From Pseudonocardia autotrophica (lineage in GTDB: Bacteria > Actinomycetota > Actinomycetes > Mycobacteriales > Pseudonocardiaceae), in assembly GCF_000717175.1 (NCBI RefSeq), contig NZ_JNYD01000002.1, positions 62,001-126,000 on the forward strand: a DNA stretch of 64,000 nt, given 5' to 3'. Positions 8,310-16,297 of this stretch are shown here, piece after piece. The notes beneath the pieces are model-generated. The model did not search any database. It had not been told where the DNA came from and saw only the letters and a program-made list of their open reading frames with translations. Made by a program: the position numbers and the translations under genes. The number at the start of each line of letters is the position of its first letter. Within the stretch, counting starts at the first letter, position 1.

Positions 8310-8654
8310 GTAGCGCCCGGCGACCGCGACGAAGGTCGACTCTGACCCGTCGTACGCCGCGCTCCGCGAGTACTTGCGGTGCTGACGCCCGCCCGGCACG
8401 TCCAGGTCTTCAGGATGTCGCCGTAGGCCCGCGAGCCCTGCACTCCGACAGCTCGACCTGCTGGTCGGGATACAGATCGGCATGATCGTCGGCTTCGTAC
8501 GGCATGGCCGCCAACGTCCAGCTGATCCGCCACGAGATCAGGAGGCCAATGAGAGCCGCCCGCGCTGCGCCGAGCGGAGCTAAACCCAGAGACGACCGGT
8601 TCCTTCCTCTCCCAGCCGTGCTGCTCGGCGCAGGGGAGGGCCCGCTGAACCTGC

Positions 8655-8672
8655 CGTAAGTCGACCGCAAAG
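8655..8672 (+). promoter_or_regulatory. Direct-repeat operator upstream of small gene 2
   Basis: CGTAAGT at 8655-8661 and CGCAAAG at 8666-8672, 51 nt before the ATG at 8723. The surrounding sequence resembles the leader of the paralogous gene at 5081, including CGCCGAGCGGAGC further upstream (near 4918 and 8568). The rest of 8310-8722 shows no gene I can support. Confidence 0.5.
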
Positions 8673-8722
8673 TGGCCCTGCCCCGTCACGTTGTCGCCCG
8701 GAATCAGTGAGGACGATGGCCG

Positions 8723-8992
8723 ATGGAGATGCGGGTCGGCTTCAGCAGCCGCTCTCGGAGATGGCGGTGGGTGCTCCGTCTCTCCGCGGACGAACCGCGG
8801 CTGGGCGGGTGGGCGTCGACGGAGGCCGAGGCGTGGGCGGCCATGCTCGGACTGACGAGCGACGAGGACGGGAACGACACCCGCAAACCCGGGGACGGCA
8901 CCCGCACACCCGGCCAAGGCCGGCCACGGCAGCTGCGTCCTGACGTTCTCCTGACGAAGCGGGCCGCGAGGACAGGCCCGTGGAAAACGTGA
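8723..8992 (+). CDS. Small unknown protein, paralogue of 5081-5254
   Basis: 89 residues starting MEMRVGFSSR. The first 45 residues align with the 57-residue protein at 5081 (tryptophan-rich start, then the G-W-A-S-T-E-A-E-A-W-A-A-M-L-G-L-T block). The remaining 44 residues are a polar, glycine/arginine-rich tail that the paralogue lacks and that may be disordered or partly non-coding. No known family is recognised. The duplicated upstream box suggests both copies answer to the same signal. Confidence 0.55.
   Translation: MEMRVGFSSRSRRWRWVLRLSADEPRLGGWASTEAEAWAAMLGLTSDEDGNDTRKPGDGTRTPGQGRPRQLRPDVLLTKRAARTGPWKT
8939..8956 (-). promoter_or_regulatory. Direct repeat, CGTCAGG x2 (minus orientation)
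   Basis: CCTGACG at 8939-8945 and 8950-8956, i.e. CGTCAGG twice with an 11-bp period on the minus strand. It lies inside the 3' tail of the small gene at 8723, which makes either the tail or the site questionable. Confidence 0.35.
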
Positions 8993-9290
8993 TGCCGTCA
9001 CCCGCGCCGAGCGTGGCCAGGGGAGAGCCTGACCGCTTCCAGTCGCCGTCCCGCGACCTGGCGCACCCGGATCTCTGGGTGCGTCGGCCGGCCCGCCCGA
9101 CGGTTCGAGGGGTCGCACGACGACCAGGTCGGCTCCGCTGGTGAGGCGGTGCGTGGCCGGGACGCCCCCCGGCGGCGGTGGACGGCCTCGAGCGGACACG
9201 TCTCGCAGGCCACGCACCTACCGGCCGCGCCCCGCCTCGCCCAGGACGGTAGCCCGGGACTGGCGCGCACCGGCAGAACCGGACCGACGT

Positions 9291-9308
9291 CGCAAGGGGA
9301 ACGTAAGG
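9291..9308 (+). promoter_or_regulatory. Direct-repeat operator, CGCAAGG/CGTAAGG
   Basis: CGCAAGG at 9291-9297 and CGTAAGG at 9302-9308 with an 11-bp period. It lies in the 648-bp stretch 8993-9640, which otherwise holds no gene I can support. No obvious target gene follows on either strand within 300 bp. Confidence 0.45.
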
Positions 9309-9640
9309 TGACCCGCCCGATGTCTCCGGCACGATGGGACGCGAGCAGGGACGCCCGTAGCCTGGCCGGTCCCGCTCGGCGGCCCATGGTCGGGGCCGCG
9401 CGGCCGCTCCGGGGTATCTCCCCCTGGCCGTCACCCCGGAGCGGCCTGACCGCCCCGCGCACAAGTTTCGGACGATCATGTCCATGACCTTCTCCCTGGC
9501 GCCGCTCGCGTACCAGGACTCACGACCTTCTGCATGACCACTGCGAGGAGTCCGAAGCTCGCCGTCGGGGCGGTGGGCAGGCGACCGATACGGCTTGTAC
9601 TGCCCGCACTGGCCCCGGCCGGAACTGGCGCTGCCGGTGG

Positions 9641-11080
9641 TCAGGGCGCGCCGCTGAACAGTCCGGCCAGGAGGCCGCCACCCACGCCGATCACCAGGGA
9701 ACCGGCGGCAGCCGCGAGCGCGGTCGCGTTCGCCCAGGGTCGTGCCCGGCGGGGCTGCTCGGTGGTCTGCTGATCGCGAACGTCGGCGAACACCGGGGCG
9801 ATCCAGCGCAGGTAGTAGAAGAGGCTGGCGACGGTGTTGACCACCGCCAGGACGGTCAGCCACGCCATCCCACCGTCGACGGCCGCGGTGAACACGGCGA
9901 GCTTGCCGAGGAACACCCCGGTCGGCGGCGTGCCGACCAACCCGAGCAGGCAGACGACGAGTGCGGTGGCGAGCACGGGGCGGCGGCCGGCCAGCCCGCG
10001 ATGGTCGTCGATCGCGCGGGCCGGGCCGCCGCCGGGCGCGACGATCGCGGCGGCGACGGCGAAGGCGCCGAGGTTGGTGACCGCGTAGGCGGCGAGGTAG
10101 AGCAGCAGGGCCGGGGCCGCCTGACCGGTGCGGGCGCCGACGGCGACGGCCATCAGCACGTAGCCGACCTGGGATACCGCCGAGTAGCCGAGCAGGCGCT
10201 GGACGGAGTTCTGGAAGAAGGCGGCGAGGTTCCCGAGCGTCATCGACAACGCGGCGAGGATCGCCACGATCAGCGGCCAGTCCACGACCGCGTCGGGGAT
10301 CGCGGCCGAGAGCAGCCGGTCCGCGGCGACCAGCGCACCGATCTTGGGGATGGTGGTGACGATCCCGGCGACCGGGCCGGGGGTGCCGTCGCTGACGTCC
10401 GGCACCCAGAAGTGCGCGGGCACCGCCCCGGCCTTGAACGCCAGCCCGGCCAGCACGGCGATCAGCCCGACGGCGGCCAGGGCGGGCACCGACCGCCCGC
10501 CCGCGGCCGCGAGCCCGTCGCGCAGGGTGCCGTAGGCGGTGCCGCCGCCGGCGGCGTACAGCAGCGCCACCCCGGTGATCATGGTGACGCCGGCGAAGGC
10601 GCCCGAGAGGTAGTACTTCATCGACGCCTCGGTCCCGGGCGCGGTCGCGGTCCAACCGACCAGGGCGTAGAGCGGGATGCTGGCGAGCAGGAAGGCCGCG
10701 AACAGCAGGAGCAGGTCGGTGGCGCCGGAGAGTAGGACGGCGCCGAGCGCGCCGAGCAGCAGCAGGACCCAGTACTCGGTCTCCCGGGGCCGGGCGCGGG
10801 CGGTGTCGACCGAGGCGCCAACGGCGAGGAGCACCGCCACCAGGACGATCAGCCGGGTCACGTTGGTGGTGGTGTCGACGGCGTAGGAGCCGAACACCGT
10901 CTCCGGGGGCCGCGGGAACGCCAGGCCGGTGGCGACGAGGCCAATCGCGCAGGCGGCCGCCGCGAGGACCGCGACCGGCCACTGGCGCCGCCGCGGGAGC
11001 CACGCACCGGCGAGCAGCCCGAGCACCGCGGCACCGAGCAGCGCGAGCTCCGGGACCAGCGCGGCGGGGTTCTCGTTCAT
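9641..11080 (-). CDS. nuoN: NuoN-like proton-pumping subunit of complex-I-like assembly
   Basis: 479 residues, ATG overlapping the nuoM stop (TGATG). It is an antiporter-type subunit with about 14 helices. The lysine of the F-K-A-G-A-V-P-A-H-F-W motif and the I-P-K-I-G-A lysine are kept. The glutamate usually found in the E-L-x-S-x-P-x-Y helix appears to be leucine in the matching stretch F-L-L-A-S-I-P-L-Y. Last gene of the cluster. Assignment to NuoN rather than L or M rests on length, order and the V-P-D-V-S-D-G-T-P-G-P-V segment. Confidence 0.85.
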   Translation of the reverse strand: MNENPAALVPELALLGAAVLGLLAGAWLPRRRQWPVAVLAAAACAIGLVATGLAFPRPPETVFGSYAVDTTTNVTRLIVLVAVLLAVGASVDTARARPRETEYWVLLLLGALGAVLLSGATDLLLLFAAFLLASIPLYALVGWTATAPGTEASMKYYLSGAFAGVTMITGVALLYAAGGGTAYGTLRDGLAAAGGRSVPALAAVGLIAVLAGLAFKAGAVPAHFWVPDVSDGTPGPVAGIVTTIPKIGALVAADRLLSAAIPDAVVDWPLIVAILAALSMTLGNLAAFFQNSVQRLLGYSAVSQVGYVLMAVAVGARTGQAAPALLLYLAAYAVTNLGAFAVAAAIVAPGGGPARAIDDHRGLAGRRPVLATALVVCLLGLVGTPPTGVFLGKLAVFTAAVDGGMAWLTVLAVVNTVASLFYYLRWIAPVFADVRDQQTTEQPRRARPWANATALAAAAGSLVIGVGGGLLAGLFSGAP

Positions 11081-12597
11081 CACCGCGCGACCAGGGTGTT
11101 CACGGTGGTCGCGGCGGGCTCGACGAGGTCGAGCAGGAACCGGGGGGCGAGCCCGATCAGGGTGGCCAGCGCGAGCAGAGGCGCGATCGCGACGAGCTCG
11201 CTCGCCCGCAGGTCGACCACGGCCCGGGGGGTGCCGGGAGCGTCCGGCGTGCGCAGCGGCCCGAGGAACAGCCGCTGCAGCGCCAGCAGGAACAACGCGG
11301 CGGTGACCAGGATCCCGGTCACCGCGATCGCGACCGGGACCGGCGCCGCGGGAAGGGAGCCAGTGAAGATCTGGAACTCCGCAATGAACCCCGAGAAGCC
11401 GGGCAGCCCCAGCGAGGCGAACGCGGCCACGGCGAACAGCGCGGCGAACCGCGGCGTGCGGGCGGCCAGCCCGGACCAGGCGCCGAAGTCGTACGTGTGG
11501 CCCCGGTCGTAAAGGACGCCGGCGAGCAGGAACAACGCGCCGGTGATCAGCCCGTGGGACACCATCTGCACCACGGCACCCGTGGTGGCCAGGGACCGGG
11601 CCTGGGCGTCGCCCGCGACGACGAGCCCGGCCGCCCCGATCGCCACCAGTATGTAGCCCATGTGATTGACCGAGGTGTAGGCGACCATGCGCTTGAGGTT
11701 GTTCTGGGCGAGCGCGACGAGCGCCCCGTAGACCACCGACACGACCCCGACCAGCAGCGCGACCAGGGCGTACTGCCGCCAACTGGCGGGCAGCAGCGGC
11801 ATCGCGATGCGGACGAAGCCGTAGGTGCCCATCTTCAGCAGCACCCCGGCCAGGATCGCCGACCCGGTGGCGGGGGCTTCGGTGTGTGCGGGTGGCAGCC
11901 AGGTGTGGAACGGCACGGTCGGGGTCTTCACGGCCAGCCCGATCCCGATCGCGAGCAGGGTGAGCCCGGCGTACGGGCCGCCGGCGGCTAGCGGGTTCGC
12001 CGCGGCGAGCTCGACGATGTCGAAGGTGTGCGGCTGCGCGGCGAGGAACAGCAGGATGAATCCGAGCAGCAGGGCCAGGGAACCGAGGAAGGTGTAGAGG
12101 AAGAACTTCAGCGCGACGGCCCGGGCCCGCTCGGCGTGCCCCCACCCGGCGATCACGAAGTACATGAACACGATCGACAGGTCGAAGAACAGGAAGAACA
12201 GGATCAGGTCCAGCGCGGCGAAGAGCCCGAGGCACACCGTCTGCAGGGCCAGGAACAGCAGGACGTACAGCTTGACCCGTCGGGTCTCGCGCAGCGCGAA
12301 CACTGCGCAGGCGAGGAACAGCACGGCGGTCATGGCCAGCAGCGGCAGCGACAGCCCGTCCACCCCGAGGTGGTAGGAGATCCCGACGCTCGGGATCCAC
12401 GGCAGGCGCTCCTCGAAGGCGTACCCGCCACGCGCCGCCGCACCGGGGAATCGCAGCCAGGCGGCAACGATCAGGGCGAGGTCGGCCAGCGCGGCGGCGA
12501 TCCATGTCCCGACGAACACCCGGGCCGGCAGTCGGGCGGGCAGCGCCGCCAGCACCACCGCCGCGGCGGCGGGCAGGAACACGATCAGCGACAGCAC
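11080..12597 (-). CDS. nuoM: NuoM-like proton-pumping subunit
   Basis: 505 residues, GTG start. It has the antiporter core with the motif V-K-T-P-T-V-P-F-H-T-W-L-P (lysine kept), the L-L-K-M-G-T-Y-G lysine and the N-L-K-R-M-V-A-Y-T-S-V-N-H-M loop. The fifth-helix position that is glutamate in the NuoM family (W-E-x-x-L-x-P-M-Y-F) reads F-F-D-L-S-I-V-F-M-Y-F here, so aspartate replaces glutamate by eye alignment. It follows nuoL closely and overlaps nuoN. Confidence 0.87.
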   Translation of the reverse strand: MLSLIVFLPAAAAVVLAALPARLPARVFVGTWIAAALADLALIVAAWLRFPGAAARGGYAFEERLPWIPSVGISYHLGVDGLSLPLLAMTAVLFLACAVFALRETRRVKLYVLLFLALQTVCLGLFAALDLILFFLFFDLSIVFMYFVIAGWGHAERARAVALKFFLYTFLGSLALLLGFILLFLAAQPHTFDIVELAAANPLAAGGPYAGLTLLAIGIGLAVKTPTVPFHTWLPPAHTEAPATGSAILAGVLLKMGTYGFVRIAMPLLPASWRQYALVALLVGVVSVVYGALVALAQNNLKRMVAYTSVNHMGYILVAIGAAGLVVAGDAQARSLATTGAVVQMVSHGLITGALFLLAGVLYDRGHTYDFGAWSGLAARTPRFAALFAVAAFASLGLPGFSGFIAEFQIFTGSLPAAPVPVAIAVTGILVTAALFLLALQRLFLGPLRTPDAPGTPRAVVDLRASELVAIAPLLALATLIGLAPRFLLDLVEPAATTVNTLVAR

Positions 12598-12628
12598 CGC
12601 TGGTCCCTCCTCTCAGGACACGACCCAC

Positions 12629-14473
12629 TCAGGACACGACAACGACGACGACGGCCAGCACGGCGAGCACCGCAAAGCCGACCGAGGCCTGCGCGTAGTA
12701 GTGGTGCAGCTGCCCGGTCTGCGGGCGCCGGGCCCAGCGGCCCAGCGCCCGCGCGCCGTCGGCCACACCCCGCACGGCGCCGTCGACCGCGGGCTCGGCG
12801 CGCCGGTCGAGCAGCCGCGCCAGCGCGAGGGTCCCGCGAGCGGTGGAGTCGACGCCGCGGTCGAGGACGCGGTCGTCGAACGCCGCCAGCCGCTCGGCCA
12901 GCCCACGCACGGGGCGGACCAGCAGTAGCCGGGCGGCCCGTTCCAGGTCCCACCAGCGGGCTGCCGGCCCCGGCTCGGGCAGCCGGGCGGCGCTGCGCCA
13001 GCCCCACCCGGTCGCGGCCACCGCGACGACCGCGGAGACGACCAGCTCCCACCAGTGCGGCGCGGGCTCGGGGGCGAGGACGCCGTGACCGAGGAGCGGG
13101 AGGACGCCGAGCGTGGCGGCCCCGACCGCGAGCACCACCAGGGGTGGCCCGGCGACGGCCGGCACGCGCCCGGTCGGATCCTGCTCCGGCTCGGCGCCCG
13201 GCTCGACAGCCCGGGAGGCGGGCCGCCAGACGAACCACAGCGCCTTCGCGCTGTAGACCGCGGCCACGGCGGCACCGGCCAGCCCGACCACGTACAGGGC
13301 GATGCCCCCCGGGACCGGGGCGGCGAGCGTCGCCGCCAGGACGGCGTCCTTGGCGACCCACAGCGACAGCGGTGGGAGCCCGGCCAGCGACAGGGCCCCG
13401 ACCGTGAACACCCCGCCCACGAGCGGGAACCGGCGGGCCGCGCCGGCGAGCCCGCCCAGCTGCTTGGTGCCCAGCGCGGTCAGCCACGCCCCGGCGGCCA
13501 GGAACAGCAGGCTCTTCGTGGCCGCGTGCGCGACCAGCTGCAGCACGGCGGCCGGTCCGCCGCCGACGCCGGCACCGAGGACCATGTAGCCGATCTGAGC
13601 GCAGGTGGAGGCGGCCAGCAGCTGCTTGAGGTCGCGCTGGACGACCGCGGCCAGACCCAGCCCGAGCGCCGTCGCCGCCCCGGTCCACGCCACCAGCGGA
13701 CCGGCCCAGCCGACCGAGCCGAGCAGCGGGTGCAGCCGCACCAGCAGGTAGGCGCCCGCGGCGACCATGGTCGCCGAGTGCAGCAGCGCCGACACCGGGC
13801 TCGGGCCGCGCATCGCCCCGGACAGCCAGAAGCTGAACGGCAGCTGCGCGGACTTGCCCAGCGCCGCAACCACCACGCCGGCAACCAGGAGATCCCGCCA
13901 GCCGCCGGACGCCGTCGGTAGCGCGTCGAACGCCAGCGACCCGACGCCGCCGGCCAGCGCCGCACCGGCGGCGAGGTAGAGCCCGAGGTCGGCGGTGCGG
14001 GTGGTGAGGAACGCGGTGTGCGCGCCGCGCACCGCGGCCGGGTCGCGGTGGTGGTAGCCGATCAGCGCCCAGCTCGCCGCGCCCATGACCTCCCACGCCA
14101 TCAGCAGCGGCGCGAGGTCCGTGGCGGTCACCGTCGCGAGCATCGCCGCGGCGAAGACGAGCATCAGGCCGGTGAACCGGGCGGTCCGCAGGTCCGTCTC
14201 GCCCGCGGCGACCAGGAGCACCGCGACCAGCACCGCGGCCACCGTCACGACCAGCACCGCGGAGAGCCCGTCGACGGCGAACCCGGCCGGGATCCCGGTG
14301 AACAGCGGCGCCCCGGTGCTCGGACGGGTCACCGCGGCGGCCACGGCGAGCGCCAGCACGGCCACGGAGACACCGGTGCCGAGGATGGGGGCCGGCCGAT
14401 CGGCGCGGTGCCCGCCCAGCGCGAGCAGCGCCCCGGCCAGCAGCGGGACGGCGATCAGCCACCACAGCAGCAC
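12629..14473 (-). CDS. nuoL: NuoL-like proton-pumping subunit
   Basis: 614 residues, GTG start 7 nt after the nuoK stop. The motifs L-L-M-A-W-E-V-M-G (glutamate kept) and A-L-G-K-S-A-Q-L-P-F, followed by G-P-S-P-V-S-A-L-L-H-S-A-T-M-V, match the NuoL/MrpA core. The C-terminal part contains the long amphipathic region (about residues 480-590) expected for the lateral helix, ending in a final membrane helix. The histidine/tryptophan usual after the LP of the lysine motif (L-P-x-H-x-W) reads L-P-F-S-F-W here. Confidence 0.87.
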   Translation of the reverse strand: MLLWWLIAVPLLAGALLALGGHRADRPAPILGTGVSVAVLALAVAAAVTRPSTGAPLFTGIPAGFAVDGLSAVLVVTVAAVLVAVLLVAAGETDLRTARFTGLMLVFAAAMLATVTATDLAPLLMAWEVMGAASWALIGYHHRDPAAVRGAHTAFLTTRTADLGLYLAAGAALAGGVGSLAFDALPTASGGWRDLLVAGVVVAALGKSAQLPFSFWLSGAMRGPSPVSALLHSATMVAAGAYLLVRLHPLLGSVGWAGPLVAWTGAATALGLGLAAVVQRDLKQLLAASTCAQIGYMVLGAGVGGGPAAVLQLVAHAATKSLLFLAAGAWLTALGTKQLGGLAGAARRFPLVGGVFTVGALSLAGLPPLSLWVAKDAVLAATLAAPVPGGIALYVVGLAGAAVAAVYSAKALWFVWRPASRAVEPGAEPEQDPTGRVPAVAGPPLVVLAVGAATLGVLPLLGHGVLAPEPAPHWWELVVSAVVAVAATGWGWRSAARLPEPGPAARWWDLERAARLLLVRPVRGLAERLAAFDDRVLDRGVDSTARGTLALARLLDRRAEPAVDGAVRGVADGARALGRWARRPQTGQLHHYYAQASVGFAVLAVLAVVVVVVS

Positions 14474-14480
14474 GAGCGGC

Positions 14481-14786
14481 TCAGCCCTTCAGGTCCGCGG
14501 CGCCGTCGGTCATGTCGACCTGGCGGGCCCGGTAGATCGCGGTGGCCACGGCGAAGCCGGCGGCCATCTCGATCGCCATCGCGGTGACCACGACGACGAT
14601 CAGGACCTGGCCCTCCGTGCCGGCCGGAGCGAGGAAGTACCAGAACGCGGCGGCGGCCAGGATGACGCCGTTGAGCATCAGCTCCAGCCCCATCATCAGC
14701 ATGACGATCGACTGCTGGGACAGCGCCCCGTACAGCCCGATGGCGAACAGGCCGGCCGCGGACAGCAGGAACAGCTCGAGCGTCAC
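14481..14786 (-). CDS. nuoK: NuoK-like membrane subunit
   Basis: 101 residues; the GTG start overlaps the nuoJ stop (GTGA). Three helices. The two buried glutamates of the family are present, in M-M-G-L-E-L-M-L-N (about residue 34) and A-M-A-I-E-M-A-A-G (about residue 71). Length and order (J-K-L) match canonical complex I operons. Confidence 0.87.
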   Translation of the reverse strand: MTLELFLLSAAGLFAIGLYGALSQQSIVMLMMGLELMLNGVILAAAAFWYFLAPAGTEGQVLIVVVVTAMAIEMAAGFAVATAIYRARQVDMTDGAADLKG

Positions 14787-15340
14787 CGGCCGACACCTCC
14801 TCCGAGCGGATCGTCGGCGGTGGCCGAGTCGAGGTCGTCGCCGAGGCGGTCGTAGCGGCCCCGCCCGGTCGAGAGCACGACCGTGGCCACAATGGTGGCG
14901 AACAACGTGATCCCCAGCGTCATCATGGTCAGCATCTGCTCGCCCATCAGGGAACGGCCGAGGGCGAAGGTGGGATCGGGCGCCGGCGCGCCCCGGCGCT
15001 CTGGCCAGTCGACGAGCAGGATCCCGGCGGCGAGGAGCACGAACGTGCCCACGGAGATCGTCATCGCCCCGGCCTTGTTGTGGTACATCGCCATGGGCAT
15101 CAGACCGGCCGGGTTCATCATGTACATGATCATGAAGACGGCCATCACGACCATCTCGATCACCATCATCAGCACGATCACCGCGCTGAGGTAGTCCAGC
15201 CCGAGCAGCAGCACCAGCCCGGCCACGGCCAGGAAGGAGACCAGCAGGGAGAAGGTCACCCGTGCCATGGAGTTCAGCCGGAACACGCCGAACCCGGACA
15301 CCACCGCGGCGAGGGCGAGCACCCAGGACACCACGACCAT
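14783..15340 (-). CDS. nuoJ: NuoJ-like membrane subunit
   Basis: 185 residues; the ATG starts directly after the nuoH stop (TAGATG) with GGAGG upstream. Helices lie at about 3-22, 30-50, 53-75, 90-110 and 138-160. The glycine-rich/aromatic helix-3 region reads L-G-L-D-Y-L-S-A-V-I-V-L and is followed by a methionine-rich stretch (M-V-V-M-A-V-F-M-I-M-Y-M-M) unusual for NuoJ. The tail after residue 165 is polar. Confidence 0.82.
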   Translation of the reverse strand: MVVVSWVLALAAVVSGFGVFRLNSMARVTFSLLVSFLAVAGLVLLLGLDYLSAVIVLMMVIEMVVMAVFMIMYMMNPAGLMPMAMYHNKAGAMTISVGTFVLLAAGILLVDWPERRGAPAPDPTFALGRSLMGEQMLTMMTLGITLFATIVATVVLSTGRGRYDRLGDDLDSATADDPLGGGVGR

Positions 15341-16297
15341 CTAGAGGCCTCCCTGCGCGAGTACGACGACGGCCACCACCAACGCCTGGGCCAACGTGAG
15401 GGGCACGAGCACCAGCCATGAGATCTCGGTCCAGCGGTCCATCCGGATCGTCGGGAACCGCCGCCGCGCCCACACCAGGACGGCCAGCACCCCGCCGGTC
15501 TTGAGCACCACCCACGCCCACGCGGGCAGCAGCGGGCCGGCGCCGCCGCCGAGGAACAGCGGGACCGACATCGCCGCCGCTGCGGTCAGCAGCAGCCAGC
15601 GGCCCCCGAGGAAGAGCAGCCGATCCACCCCGGACAGCTCCGCGGCCGCCCCGCCGGCGAGGTCACCGGCGATCGGGGCGTCGAACGGGCCCCAGAACGC
15701 CATCGCGGCCGCCGAGATCAGGAAGACCACGAACGCCACCGGCATGATCACCACGAACCACAGGTCCTGCTGCGCGGCCACGACCTCGGTGACCCGCAGG
15801 CTCTGCGCGCCCAGGGCGGCAGTGGTGAGGGCGAACATGTGGGGCAGCTCGGAGGCCAGCCCCTGCGCGACGAAGCGGTACCCGCCGGCCAGCGACAACA
15901 CGCTGTTCGGTCCCCACCCGGCCAGCCACACCGCGGCCCACGCCAGGACCTCCATGGCGTTGAACCACACGATCCCGATCCCGAGATCGGCCACGGGCAG
16001 GGAGCCCAGCGGGATCACCACCGCGGCCAGCACCGCCGCCACCGGCAACACCACTGGCCCGGCGCGCCACAGCAGCCGGTCCGCTGCCAACGTCCGGCGG
16101 CGCTGCCCGACCAGCAGCCGCGCCACCTCCCGCGCCGGCGCGGTGAACCCACCGGGCCGGCCGGCCGCCCGCGCGCCCACTGCCGCGTCGACGACCACCG
16201 CCGAACACGCCACCAGGATCAACACCAGCGGCAGCAGCAGCGCCCACCACCAGGCCAGCGCCACAGTCGGGGCCGGCACCGGAACCGGCTCATCCAT
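15341..16297 (-). CDS. nuoH: NuoH-like membrane subunit, degenerate quinone-channel loop
   Basis: 318 residues from the ATG at 16297, which has GGGGGG 7 nt upstream; starts at 16303 or 16318 are possible. Eight hydrophobic segments fit NuoH. The hallmark acidic loop of the family (E-T-N-R-x-P-F-D-L-x-E-x-E-x-E-L-V-x-G) is recognisable only as F-W-G-P-F-D-A-P-I-A-G-D-L-A-G-G, so most of the conserved acids are missing. In normal complex I this loop helps form the quinone channel and proton entry. Its degeneration matches the altered NuoB/D partner encoded just upstream. Confidence 0.8.
   Translation of the reverse strand: MDEPVPVPAPTVALAWWWALLLPLVLILVACSAVVVDAAVGARAAGRPGGFTAPAREVARLLVGQRRRTLAADRLLWRAGPVVLPVAAVLAAVVIPLGSLPVADLGIGIVWFNAMEVLAWAAVWLAGWGPNSVLSLAGGYRFVAQGLASELPHMFALTTAALGAQSLRVTEVVAAQQDLWFVVIMPVAFVVFLISAAAMAFWGPFDAPIAGDLAGGAAAELSGVDRLLFLGGRWLLLTAAAAMSVPLFLGGGAGPLLPAWAWVVLKTGGVLAVLVWARRRFPTIRMDRWTEISWLVLVPLTLAQALVVAVVVLAQGGL

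Noticed and set aside
8998..9462. Minus-strand open frame of 154 codons between small gene 2 and nuoN
   Set aside because: Arg/Ala/Pro-rich with no domain, no ribosome site, and it covers the direct-repeat box at 9291; probably random open frame in GC-rich DNA.
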